Shown here one piece after another: positions 1 to 12,500 of a DNA stretch of 64,000 nucleotides (positions within the stretch are counted from its first letter, which is position 1; each line of letters begins with the position of its first letter). The notes under the pieces are model-generated. The model searched no databases, was not told the DNA's origin, and saw only the letters and a list, made by a program, of their open reading frames with translations. A program made the translations under genes and the position numbers. This stretch comes from Ctena decussata (Eukaryota > Mollusca > Bivalvia > Lucinida > Lucinidae), in the NCBI GenBank assembly GCA_963989385.1, contig OZ022502.1, positions 12,325,001 through 12,389,000 on the forward strand, read 5' to 3'.

Positions 1-788
1 AATGACCTTACTGAGGTAGCCTGGTTCTATGATATATAGAGGATCTGACACTTGTGGTCATTTCTGTTTATCATATGACCTTTTAAAATGGGACTTTATC
101 GCCTTCAAAAATGAGCATTATTTTAATAAGAAAATGCATTAGTTATCCACTTTATAACAGCAACATCATTTGATAAATCTTTTTAAACAACAAAGTCAGT
201 TTTGCTAAGAATTATCATCTAAAGCCATCCCCTTCCATTATCTGGACATCTGGGTTATACTTAGACTGTGCATGGAATCAGGTACAGGTTTATAGTTACC
301 TTCTCTCCATTTTTTCTTCTCATTTACAGGGTACTGTATTTCTTCCAGTAAACACCAGCTTTCTAATAAATGCCCCCTTAGTTTTCCTTTAAACAGAAGT
401 AGAAAAAATCTCTGAGACTGGCTCCAGACCGCCACAATTTGTAATTTACTTTCTAAAAGTCCAAAGGGTGTCATTTATAGGACATGTGAATTACAATGCC
501 CCAGGGTATTCATTGGAAGGAATACAGTATAATTATATTACGAAAAAAAGCTTCAGTTTTATGTCAGTTCTGTAAGCCTTTGAGAACAAATATCGAGAGT
601 TGTAAAGCGATATGGAAGTTTAACATAGCGAAAGGCAGTAAAGATAATTACCTTGTAGGATCTAGGGCACTCAAAGGATAAGCAGTTACATTGTGGCCCT
701 GTTATGACTTTACATATATGAGACTAAGGAATTTATTTGATAAAATAGAATTTTTACTGAACTGTTTACATAATAGGATTAAGGCACT
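1..788. other. CPT1 intron sequence, nothing recognised
   Basis: AT-rich sequence without a supportable exon. The segment just upstream of YTEDGH in CPT1 (catalytic His region) could not be found here or anywhere up to 3421. Confidence 0.6.
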
Positions 789-942
789 TTAACCCTATTG
801 CACTCAGAACAGCCAAAACTCTATGGAGTTTTGGCTGTTCTGAGTGCAATAGGGTTAATACTCTATGGAGTTTTGGCTGTTCTGAGTGCAATAGGGTTAA
901 TACTCTATGGAGTTTTGGCTGTTCTGAGTGCAATAGGGTTAA
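789..942. repeat. Perfect palindrome with three copies of its right arm
   Basis: Positions 789-821 and 826-858 are perfect 33-bp inverted arms around a TATG loop, starting and ending TTAA. The right arm, with a short lead, is then repeated twice more as 42-bp units (859-900 and 901-942). The TTAA ends suggest a small MITE, but no target duplication can be proven. Confidence 0.9.
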
Positions 943-1239
943 TGTTCAAGTAACAAGCTACTGTTAAGAAATTTCAAGAGAGAAATGCCTATACCTTTAG
1001 GACATGTATAGTGTTGAAATCAAGAAATAATTCTGAGAATATTTTGAGTAGCCACATCTTTGTATATGGTATAGTTGCATTATACCCAGCTGTGTGTTTA
1101 TTGTAGTTCTCTTTGCTGTGATGGTATAGGCATATCTGTGCTGATGTCACATTCAGAACTCCTTACAAGCAAGAATTAACTAATTTTGAAAGTTGCCTGA
1201 CACTTGATCAGGTTAATGGATACATGTCCATGTATTTCC

Positions 1240-1960
1240 ACCATATTTAGCTCTTCTGGACAAAGTCCAGGAAGAGCTTTTGCACTACCCCCGCATTGCC
1301 ATTGGCAGTTGCATCAGCATCCGTATTTACATTAAACTTTTTTAAGAGCTTATATTTTCCAAACCATTTGATGGATTTGGTTCATATTTGGTATGATGAT
1401 AGAAATAGGACCATAGTTTTTCAGCAATACCTCCCTGCTCTGGCATATTACCTTAAGGTCAAGGTCGTAGTCTTTCCAATTTTACATCAATTTTAAGTTA
1501 AAGTTATTTAAGAGCTCATATTTTCCAAACCAGATCCTGGGTTTGGTTCATATTTCGTAGGATTATAGATATTTCAACAATACCCCCTCCCAGGTCTATG
1601 ACCTTATAGTCTTATAGCCTTGCAGACTCTGAAATTTTACATCAAAGTTTTACGTTTGAAGTTCTAATGAGCTTGTAATTGCCAAACCAGATGATCGATT
1701 TGGTTCATATGTGGTAGGATGAAAGATATAGATCCAAAGTTTCTTTCAGCAATACCCCTCCCAGGCCTATGACCTTATTGTCAAGGTCACATACTTTGAA
1801 ATTTTACATCAAAGTTTTATGTTAAAGTGTTTTAAGAGCTTACAACTGCCAAACCAGATGGTGGATCTGGTTCATATTTGGCATGCTAGCTACAGGACCA
1901 AAGTTTCATGGAGCAATACCCTGCCCATGCCCATGATCTAAAGGTTAAGGTCACTGACTT
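1240..1960 (+). repeat. Degenerate tandem array, about 155-170 bp units, four copies
   Basis: A block containing CCAAACCA, then TTTGGTTCATAT, GCAATACC and AAGGTCA-rich sequence recurs at about 1357, 1528, 1683 and 1850. It resembles the other array elements of the window but has lost recognisable ends. Confidence 0.8.
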
Positions 1961-2093
1961 TGCACTGCCACCACCCCAAACAATAAACTTTTGAACAGAC
2001 ACCTTTCTAAGCCAACTGTTTGTCTGGTGACAGCTCTTGCTCATTTCTTTGTAAGAAAATACAGAGAGAGCTATTGCAAGCACTTCATAATTT

Positions 2094-2329
2094 GAGCCGC
2101 GACACAACAAAACCAACAATGTGGTTGTGCGCCAAGCGCAGATTCAGATCAGCGTGGGCATCCGCCCAGTTTGACCAGACTCTTCGTTAAGTGCTCAAGG
2201 GATAGCTAAGAACCTAAGCTACCTCCATGCGGACAGCGTAGACTCTGATCAGACTGGGCGGATGCCCAGGTTGATCTGAGTCTGCACTGGACGCAAAAGC
2301 ACATTGTTGGTTTTGTCGTGTGGCGGCTC
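2094..2329. mobile_element. MITE family 1, copy 1 (GAGCCGCGACAC ends)
   Basis: A 236-bp palindromic element runs from GAGCCGCGACACAAC to GTGTGGCGGCTC, flanked on both sides by ATTT (2090-2093 and 2330-2333). The inner arms contain the shared AACCAACAA, GCGCAGATTCAGATCAG and TGATCAGA blocks. It is non-coding and non-autonomous. Confidence 0.9.
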
Positions 2330-3421
2330 ATTTACATCCGCAGCAGCATTCACGATGTATAAGTTTTGTAGGAAATTTTCTTTTGAAGAGTTCATGCCAT
2401 TTATTAAGAAAGGCAACAATGAAATAGGCACTCTGAGAGTTGTTTCTACCAGTGTATCCATTCACTTACAGGGTTTTATTTTCTGACAGGAACCAAAATA
2501 TCTTAAGCATTACAATCTTGTAAATTTTGTTTTCTGCATTTATTGAAGTTGCTGTTTCTGAGTTTAGATTAACAAACATCTGCTATGATGTGATGTAATA
2601 TCATCACAAATTTATTCACAAAAAGGCTTCAAAGATTTTACTTAAAGATAATTCATGACTATTTTGTATGCAGATATATTTAAATTTGAGATTAATAAGA
2701 GTAGGAAATGTCTAGATTCACCTTATTTGCAACAAAAAATGTTATTCTTCAGAAATAAATATGGAGAAAAAAATGATTGAGGAAGATACTTTACAGTATG
2801 AGAGTAGCATTATCAAAATATTTTCTGCTCAGAATTTATTTAAGCAAATGGATACCCATCCAAGGATGACCACTCTGATCTGCAAATATTATCTCCCTTT
2901 CTTAGGGCCTACTTTTAAAGGTAAGAATTTGCTCCCTGGGAGCAAATTCTTGCCTGTAAGAGTAGTCCCATTTAAAAATTGATTAAAACATATGGTTAGC
3001 AAAACAGTAACTACTAGTTTGCTAAGGGAGATAACACTTCAGGTTAGAGTGCTCTTTCTTTGAATTATGTCATATTTGTTTGGTTATAAGACCGAAGTTT
3101 ACCTTTCCAAAATGACAGCAAATATATATAACTCTCATGAAATTCTGCGATAAGATGGATTTTTCCCTGCCCAAACAATCCCAAAAGTATTTAGTTATAA
3201 GCATGATAAGAGGGATCTTTTTGTGATTGTTTGGAAGGGAAACCCATCCGACAGTAGAAAATCATAAGACTGATTTAGATATTTAGGGTCATTCTAGAGA
3301 GGGTTAAACTCAATTTTATTGCCAGATAAATATGGTATTCCTCATTTGTTTAGGTGTTTTCATGCTTGTTTCTTCTATTCTTTTACTGAGATTTTCAGAA
3401 TGTTTTTTTCTCTCTCTACAG
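2330..3421. other. CPT1 intron with degenerate palindromes
   Basis: Around 2865-3050 is a degenerate MITE family 2 copy with the GAATTTGCTCC/GGAGCAAATTC hairpin. Around 3120-3260 is an imperfect palindrome (AAGATGGATTTTTCCC with GGGAAACCCATC) whose family recurs near 21115-21210. Nothing coding is seen before the acceptor at 3421. Confidence 0.5.
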
Positions 3422-3506
3422 ATACACAGAAGATGGTCACACCGTAGGAGAACCTGAGATGACCCCACCAAATCCTATTAGACTAGAGTGGGAACTGCCA
3501 CAGCCA
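3422..3506 (+). CDS. CPT1: CPT1 exon (YTEDGH segment)
   Basis: The exon follows a pyrimidine-rich acceptor ending ctctacag and ends at donor GTAAGT. One base completes a codon begun in an upstream exon outside the window, and 28 codons follow. It encodes the conserved YTEDGH stretch and ends in EWELPQP. It exits in phase 0. Confidence 0.92.
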
Positions 3507-6500
3507 GTAAGTTGGTTTGTTGATCGGACTGAAATTCTGTTACACTGTCTGTGATGTTAGGAGCAAACAGTATAGACCCAGGTTCATAGTGGGTTAGGCA
3601 CTTAAAGATTTACTCCCTTTATAATAATAACAAAAATGATTTGATGAAATATTTCATGCAATACCTCCGACATGGTCTAACTATACATTTGAATTAGAGT
3701 TTAGATAATAATATGTGATAAAAGTGACTTTAAACAAAAAATAAGATACATTTTTATACAGTCCCGGACCGCGGTTGAAATCGCATTATTGGACAAAAAT
3801 AATTTATTCATACGTCACAATCACGTGCACGAATAAGAAAAATACCTGTACATGATCACATGACACATGTGGTCAAAATCGATATTCTTACAGGCCATGA
3901 GGAAATAGGTAATTTGCATTTTAATTCGAAGATTATTTTTCATTCCTCATTTATCGAATAAACATGCATTTTCTCAAAACTTTTACGGTTAATTATGAGA
4001 CTATTACATATTGTCTAACGAAATATTGTTAAAATATTTATTTCTGAAAACATGAAATAAACGAGGGAGACAATCTTTAACATTATGAAAGATAAATACT
4101 GATGAATAAGAAAACAAAACATTGAAACTGCCTCTGCCTGTAATCAGTTCTGCTATGGCTGTGAATAGTACTATGTACATGATAATTCTGGGGTTAGAGG
4201 AGGTGGGCTTATTGGTGGTAGGGTGTATCTGCGTGGGATTGGGGGGGGGTGGGGGAGAAGGAGAAGGGTGTCAGAAACAACTGAATGCATCAGAATGTTG
4301 GATGCAGTACAACTTGGATTAACTACTGAGGGCAAAATGTCTTGAGGGTCAAAAGTTTCTGTCTGTACAAGATGAAAGGTATGTGACTAATTTTTTAAAA
4401 CAAAACAAAAAAAATTTCATCAGAAAAGGTTGTATTTATGCATTTGTGTATTAGCACTGTTTAGTGATGGTTCCTTAATTGTGTGTATTTCAGTGCCTCC
4501 AGGTGATTCAGAACAGTCTCCAAGTCGCTCAGCAGCTTGTGAATGATGTAGACCTGCGTCTGCTGAGACATGATGCATTCGGTAAAGGGCTGATGAAAAA
4601 GTGTAAGACCAGTCCTGATGCTTTTATACAGATGGCTTTACAGCTTGCCTACTACAGGGTTAGTATTCAGGAACTTTACTCATAAAGCGCCAAAACAGCA
4701 GACGGCAAAATTTGCCACAGTAAAATTTCAAAAACATTTCAGCCAAGTTACATCATATTGAAAATTCAAAGACTAAAATGGCAAACATTGTAGACCCAAA
4801 TGAAGGGGCTCAGATGACCCCCTCATTTGGATCTAAACTGTTTACAAGGTCAGCAAATTTCAGTGATGCTTGAAGGATTTATTTGCAGAGTTTGAATTAA
4901 AATGGGTCAGTAGAGTTGATGTTACATTGAGACAGTTTCTCATTTCTGCATTAAAATAAATTTTGTGTCCTAACTGGCTGAAACAAGACAGGTCTGCTTA
5001 CTTTTGACTGCATTTCATCTCACTGAAACATAACTTTGGTGTTATTAGCGGCAAAGACAAAAAGTGACAAATGACTGCCTATATTTAGTTTATGATGCAC
5101 ATACACACTTGTGACATATATATGAAATTGTGAAATGGCAAAATTACATTTGGCCAATTTACAATTCCTATCACCTCAGATAATACTGTTTTACAAGTTT
5201 ACATAATAACCCAGCTTAGTGTTGAATGTCAGATTATCTTAAGGTGACATTATTTTAAATACGTATACACTAATGTGAGTTGGTACACTTTCAGGGGAAG
5301 CAACTTTGCCATTGATAGTTTTACCTGCCTTCTCAATAGGGCGTCAACATTTAAGTGCCTAAGAATTTTTCCCTCAGGCATAGCACACAGTTCTTTCCTC
5401 TAAGGGCAGGCCCTATTTTGCAAGGGTTTTGTCGTCCATGCTTCCATGCCTGGAAGTTTTCACATTCATCGTCAGAGCAGTCTGTCTGGAACTACACTGA
5501 TTCGCCAGATGCTTTTGTCTCAATACTTCTAGTCAGTGCATGATAATTATTTTTGCTGTAGGATGCTGGGAAGTTCTGCCTGACATATGAATCCAGTATG
5601 ACAAGATTGTTCCGAGAAGGACGAACTGAGACAGTGAGACCATGTACCCTAGAGTCATGTAACTTTGTCAAGACCATGGAGGATAGTTCCAAAACAGTAA
5701 GGAAACATTTTGTATCATTCAGTTTACTTTATTACCCAACTTACTGCATGCAGAATAATAACATAATTACGACTGTCTCCTGTGGTTTTAATGTTCAAGG
5801 TCAGTGATTTTGACTATTGCCTGCACTGTGACCTCACATTTAAATGTAAATCAGAAGTTACTGTAGAGGGTGATATATTTGACTGTCACCCATTCACACT
5901 AATTGATGGCAGGTGTTAATGGAGCTATTTGATGTAATGCACACATTTTACATTGGTTCGATAATAAAGCAAATATTTCATTCCTTATAGGGACAAGGTT
6001 AAAAATCTATCGCCCCTAAGTATTTCTGTAGACCATCTGATGAATCATTGCCCTATGGTGGAACCCTTGGGCAAAAGTTGATTAGGTGTTCCACAGCATC
6101 TTGGGGTAATAGATTTGATCATTCCCACAAAGACATTAATTTCTGTTTTTTTAGTATTTCTCAGTATTTAGAAAAGCACATTTGTCAGTTGGATCATTGG
6201 ATGTTTAAAAAAAAATGATGACTAGCAAAAGATGCTGACTGATAAGACTGCTTTGTAGAAGTCTGGCCACAGTTGTTCAAAGAATCACTACTAGTCAAGG
6301 AGTCTTCAACAGAGCTCTAGATAAGAGGGAGTTTTGCCCTGCTTCTAGTACACATACAATCAAGTATGCTAATGTTTTTTTGCTGAGATGTACCCATAAT
6401 AACTTGTGTTTATCTACAGAAAGAAGAAAAGAGAAATGCCATGAAGAAGGCCTCTGATCGTCATCAGATGGCATATAGAGATGCCATGACGGGTAAAGGC

Positions 6501-9500
6501 ATTGATAGACACATGTTCTGTCTGTATGTCGTGTCCAAATACCTCGAAATTGATAGTCCATTCCTCACAGAGGTGCTCAGTGAACCATGGAGGCTGTCAA
6601 CTAGTCAGGTAAGTCAATGAGAAAAGTATTTGTATTAATCCTTTTTTGACAGTGGACTTGTCCATCCTTATCGTTTGGACGAGTCCATTTCTAGTTTTAG
6701 GGGTTTCTGGGGCATTTTTTTTCACTTTAACTGCATTCTGCAGCATCTGAACTGGGCATACACTGTTTGTATAATACCCCAAAGTGGGTAACCCATCTAA
6801 AAAGGGTTATGGTAAGCATTGGTAACATCTTCATGGGGGAAATAACCATTTGCTTACCTGTGCTGTCAACCAATCTGGTACTGTGCAAAGTGGCTGTCAG
6901 TCGAGAATTCAGTTGTAAGAAATACACATGTACCAATAATATTAAGTGATACTATTGTTAATTTCTCACAAGAGAGCTGATACTGCTGTCGATAGTCTTC
7001 AGTAAACTGCTGCTTTTGCAATTGTGGTAACTGACTGGCTTTGTTGACAGCAAAGGTAGGGAAGTTGGTATTACCCCTGTGATCTTGTAAACATCGTATT
7101 TTTCTGCATATGTAGAAATTTCCGTGGCAAATTTTTTGTTTTATAAGGAGTTCAAATTTCTAGTGATTGCAGATGATGTGAAGCTTTTCTTGGTACTTTG
7201 GTCTGCGAAAAAAAAAAAAAAAAAAAAGGTAAAAAAAAATGTCTCATTAAAATAAGCTTGAGAACAATATTGTCATGACATTCTAGTGAGGAGTGATACC
7301 ATACACTTTCAAAGATAAACAGATAAGTTGTAAAGATTGTATCATTCTTAGTTTCAGCTCACAAATAAATTTTTTAAAATATCACAGTACAAAATACTTT
7401 CTATGGAACTCTCAGCATGCAAAGTATGAAGGGCCGGGTAGCTCAGTCGGTAGTGTGTCTGACTCATGAGCCAGAGGTCATGGGTTCAGTACCCGGTCCA
7501 GCCACATAGTTTCATCTCTCCTTCTGCTGAGTCAAGAAGGGCAGTTGTCAGTTACTGGCGTAAGTGTGTGCGCTTAGTTCTTTTTAACTGCTAAGGAGGT
7601 CTAAGCCTGCCCAGGAACAGTGTGGTTAGGGTAACTATTGTCCTGACATGACCATAGCTGTTTACCGTGGACGTAAAACAATTAAACAACAACAAAAATA
7701 CCCAGACTGATAACAGATTCTGGTCCAAAGTTTTACATGGTAGCAGCATCACCTTCCTAATTGACCTTGGCGGTAGAGTACACATTCTTAGAACTTTGTG
7801 TTCATGATGGCAAGCACCAGTTCAGGCAAGCTATGCTGTCTTGTGACAGCTCTTGTTCCATCCATATATAATCTTTTTCGTTTTCATTAAATCTTTTTGA
7901 TTTCTCATATCTGTTCAGTGATGTTGGCAGGATGTAAACATGAGCCCCTGGTAACTTGCTCTGATTTAACAGTGTTACGAATAAACTTCTAAATGCTGTT
8001 TCATATGATAATAGAGGATTTCTGAACTGATCATTTCAGACACCTCATCAGCAGACAGACAAGCTGGACTTGAATAAGAACCCAGACCATATCTCGGGTG
8101 GTGGGGGATTTGGACCAGTAGCGGATGATGGTTATGGAGTGTCATACATAATAGCAGGGGAGGATAATCTGTTCTTCCATATCACTTGTAAACGATCCTG
8201 CCCAGGAACGGTATGTATTAAGACTGAAGTGAATGGGTACACTTGTAAGGGAAGCAACTCTGCCATTTTTGCATATTTGCCTCCCATCTGAATAGGGTCA
8301 ACTCTTGAAGGAAAAAATTTGCTCCTAGAGGAGCAAATTCTTTCCTTCAAGAATAGACCCAAGGGATACATCATCCAGGGAAGCAAACAGGAATTTGAGA
8401 AAGTTGTCTCCCTTTGTAAAAATGGCAGAAAAACATGGAGGTTTATCTTAATCATTGTTTTTCCTGTGATAAGCAGATAGTGTAACAGGGATACATTGCT
8501 TTTTCATCATCAGATGCAGTGGTTGCATATTTCTGGTTTGGCATTGTTTCTTTGTTAGCTCCCATACATGTACACAGTTTTTGTTGTGGGAATTCTCGTT
8601 ATACTGTATGAGGACATTTGTTTTTCGTGTATTTACTGCACCTGTCTTTATGTCTGATGTATAACTAAATTCTCTTATTATTACATGAAAAAATAATAGC
8701 AATTATAAAATAAAATAAAAAAGGTAAATATATGTATAGAGTAGTACTGCTATGTAGACATACTGCAGCTTGTCTTATTTATTCTGTATTGCTCAAACAT
8801 CAGTCATACACAGAGTCAAAGGGATGGGGAAAATTACTATCAAAGACAAACTATGACTGTGTGAGAAATGCAAATCTGTTATTTTCAAATGGCTCAAAGT
8901 GTGATTATGAATGAACTGTTCTCTTCAAATAAAGATCCCAAAGGAATCATGGCAATACAGTATTGAAAGTATCTTTTCTCAAACCAGACATGCTTGTGGT
9001 AAATATGGGTACACTTTTAGGGGGAGTAAATATTCATTTTCATTTTTGCCTCCTATTTCAGTGGGGTTGCTTGATAAAGGAAAGAATTATGTCCCCCCAC
9101 CAAAGGTGAGGGGGGATATATTGTTTTCAGTGCGGATCCCGGGCGTCGGCGTCGGCGTCCCTGTGACAGATTTCTTGTATGCGCGATATCTTTTGAACCA
9201 ATGGACGGAATTTCACCAAACTTGCATGGATACATCATTGGGTCAAGTTTAAGAGCTGATTAGATTTTGGTGACCTTGACCTCATTTTCAAGGTCACTGG
9301 AGGACTTAGATGACAATTTCTTGTACCCACTATATCTCCTGAACCAATAGATGGAATTTCACCAAACTAGCATGGATACATCATTTGGACAAGTTTAAGA
9401 GATGATTAGGTTTTGGTGACCTTGACCTCATTTTCAAGGTCACTGGAGGACTTAATTCAGTTTCTTGTACCAGTGATATCTCTTGAACCAATGGATGGGA

Positions 9501-12500
9501 TTTCACCAAACTTGCTTGGATACATCATTGGGACAAGTTTAAAAGGTTATAACATTTTGGTGACCTTGACCTCATTTTCAAGGTCACTGGAGGACTTAGA
9601 TGTCAATTTCTTGTACCAGTGATATCTCTTAAAGCAATGGATGGAATTTCACCAAACTTGCATGGATACATTATTGGGACAAGTTTAATAACTGATATTG
9701 TTTTGGTGACCTTGACCTCATTTTCAAGGTCACTGGAGGACATACTTGACATTTTCTTGTACCCACTATATCTCTTGTACCAGTAGATGGAATTTTACGA
9801 AACTTGCATGGATACATCATTGGGACAAGTTTAAGAGCTGATTACGTTTTGGTGACCTTGACCTCATTTTCAAGGTCACTGGAGGATTACATGACAATAT
9901 CTTGTACCCACTATATCTCCTGAACCAATGAATGGAATTTGTCCAAACTTGCATTGATACATCATTGGGACAAGAATAAGAGCTGGTCAGATTTTTGTGA
10001 CCTTGACCTCATCTTCAAGGTCACTGGAGGACTTAGATGTCAATTTCTTGTACCAGTGATATCTCTTGAACCAATGGATGGAATTTCACCAAACTTGCAT
10101 GGATACATTATTGGGACAAGTTTAATAGCTGATTTGGTTTTGGTGACCTTGACCTTATTTTCAAGGTCACTGGAGGACATAGATGACATTTTCTTGTACC
10201 AACTATATCTCCTGAACCAATGGATGGAATTTCAGTCTTGTGTGGATACATTTTTGGGACAAGTTTAAGAGCTGACTAGATTTTGGTGACCTTGACCTCA
10301 TTTTCAAGGTCACTGGAGGACTTAGATGACTATTTCTTGAACCAGTGATATCTCTTGAACCAATGGATGGAATTTCACCAAACATGCATGGATACATTAT
10401 TGGGAAAAGTTTAAGAGGTGATTTGATTTTGGTGATCTTGACATCATTTTCAAGGTCATAGTCATCTATGTAGGATATCTTTAGAACCAGTGGATGGATT
10501 TTCTCCAAACTTGCCTAGATATTTTACTTGTTCAGGCTTTTTATTTATTAGAGGGGATGTGAAATGGGCTGGTGGGGGGACATCAGTTTTTCTCTGAAAA
10601 ACATTTCTAGTTTGCTATTTTTTGAGCAAACTGTTTTCTTTTAGAAAGACCCCATTTTAAAAGGGCTTTGTTGACCAAGGAAGCAAACTTAAAGTCACAA
10701 CAGTAACTGTTGTTCCCATTTGTAGAAATGGCAGAAAAAAAATGAAAGTGTATTCATACATTTGAAGGGGAATCAAGTTTTTCTGACCATTTTACTACTG
10801 GGAACAACTTTATGACTTCTTGCTTGCTGCTCTCTAGACAACAAAGCTCTTTCATGAGGAAGCAAATTGTTTTATCAGAGATATTGGAAATTCTTGTTTG
10901 TAAAGGGTCTTCCCACAAGGCTCAAACTGACAGTACAGTGAACTCTCAATATCTCGAAGTCAAATTTCAGCCCAAACTGCTGATATCTCAAAGTAAATTT
11001 TCTGGCACCAGAAAATTTACTTTGAGATATCAATAGTTTGAGATAACAGGAGTCCAAATGTAAATAAAAAATAGAAAATATATTCTTTGATACAAGAAGA
11101 TATTTTGAGATATCAATGTTCGAGATAATGGCAGTTGACTATAGTTACAATCTGTTATTATTTTTAGCTCGCCTGAGCACGAAGTGCTCAGGGTGAGCTT
11201 TTGGGATACCGTGATGTCCGTCGTCCGTCGTACGTGTGGACGTCCGGACGGACGTCCGTCCGGACGGACGTCCGTCAACTTTTGCTTGTGTACACTCTAG
11301 AGGGCACAGTTTTGATCCAATCTTCATGAAACTTTGTCAGAATGTTTATCTCTATAAAATCTAGGACAAGTTCGAAACTGGGTCATGTCGGGTCAAAAAC
11401 TAGGTCACTAGGTCAAATCTTAGAAAAACCTTGTGTACGCTCTAGAGGTCACAGTTTTCATCCAAAGTTCATGAAACTTTGTCAGAATGTTTATCCTCAT
11501 AGTATCTAGGACAAGTTCGAAACTGGGTCACGTCGGGTCTAAAACTAGGTCACTAGGTCAAATCATAGAAAAACCTTGTGTACGCTCTAGAGGGCACAGT
11601 TTTGATCCAATCTTTATGAAACTTTGTCAGAATGTTTATCCTCATAATATGTAGGACAAGTTTTAAACTGGGTCATGTCGGGTCAAAATCTAGGTCACTA
11701 GGTCAAATCTTAGAAAAACCTTGTGTACGCTCTAGAGGGCACAGTTTTGATCCAAAGTTCATGGAACTTTGTCAGAATGTTTATCTCCATTAAATCTAGG
11801 CCAAGTTCGAAACTGGGTCATGTCGGGTCAAAAACTAGGTCACTAGGTCAAATCATAGGAAAACCTTGTGTACGCTCTAGAGGGCACAGTTTTCATCCAA
11901 AGTTCATGAAACTTTGTCAGAATGTTTATCCTCATAGTATCTAGGACAAGTTCGAAACTGGGTCACGTCGGGTCTAAAACTAAGTCACTAGGTCAAATCA
12001 TAGAAAAACCTTGTGTACGCTCTAGAGGACACAGTTTTGATCCAATCTTTATGAAACTTTGTCAGAATGTTTATCTCCATAAACTCTAGGCCAGGTTTGA
12101 AACTGGGTCATGTCGGGTCAAAAACTAGGTCACTAGGTCAAATCTTAGAAAAACCTTGTGTACGCTCTAGAAGGCACAGTTTTGATCCAAAGTTCATGAA
12201 ACTTAATCAGAAAGTTTATCCTTATAATATCTAGGATAAGTTTGAAACTGGGTCACGTCGGGTAAAAAACTAGGTCACTAGGTCAAATCATAGAAAAAAC
12301 ATTATGTATGCTCTAGAGGACACAGTTTTTATCCAATCTTTATGAAACATTGTCAGAATGTTTATCTCTATAAACTCTAGGCCAACTTCGAAACTGGGTC
12401 TTGTTGGGTCAAAAACTAGGTCACTAGGTCAAATCTTAGAAAAGCCTTATGTACGCTCTAGAAGGCACAGTTTTGATCCAAAGTTCATGAAACTTTGTCA

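Noticed and set aside
1296..1496. 66-codon frame that might be an upstream CPT1 exon
   Set aside because: It lies within the tandem array 1240-1960 and matches no CPT1 segment.
7436..7508. tRNA-Met-like gene
   Set aside because: Boxes A and B and a CAT anticodon are present, but the sequence continues into a SINE tail shared with 23380-23632, so it is a SINE head. The same applies to 23387-23460 and 23972-24040.
8911..9252. 113-codon frame in the CPT1 intron
   Set aside because: It crosses the boundary of a MITE and the array element, so it cannot be an ancestral coding unit.
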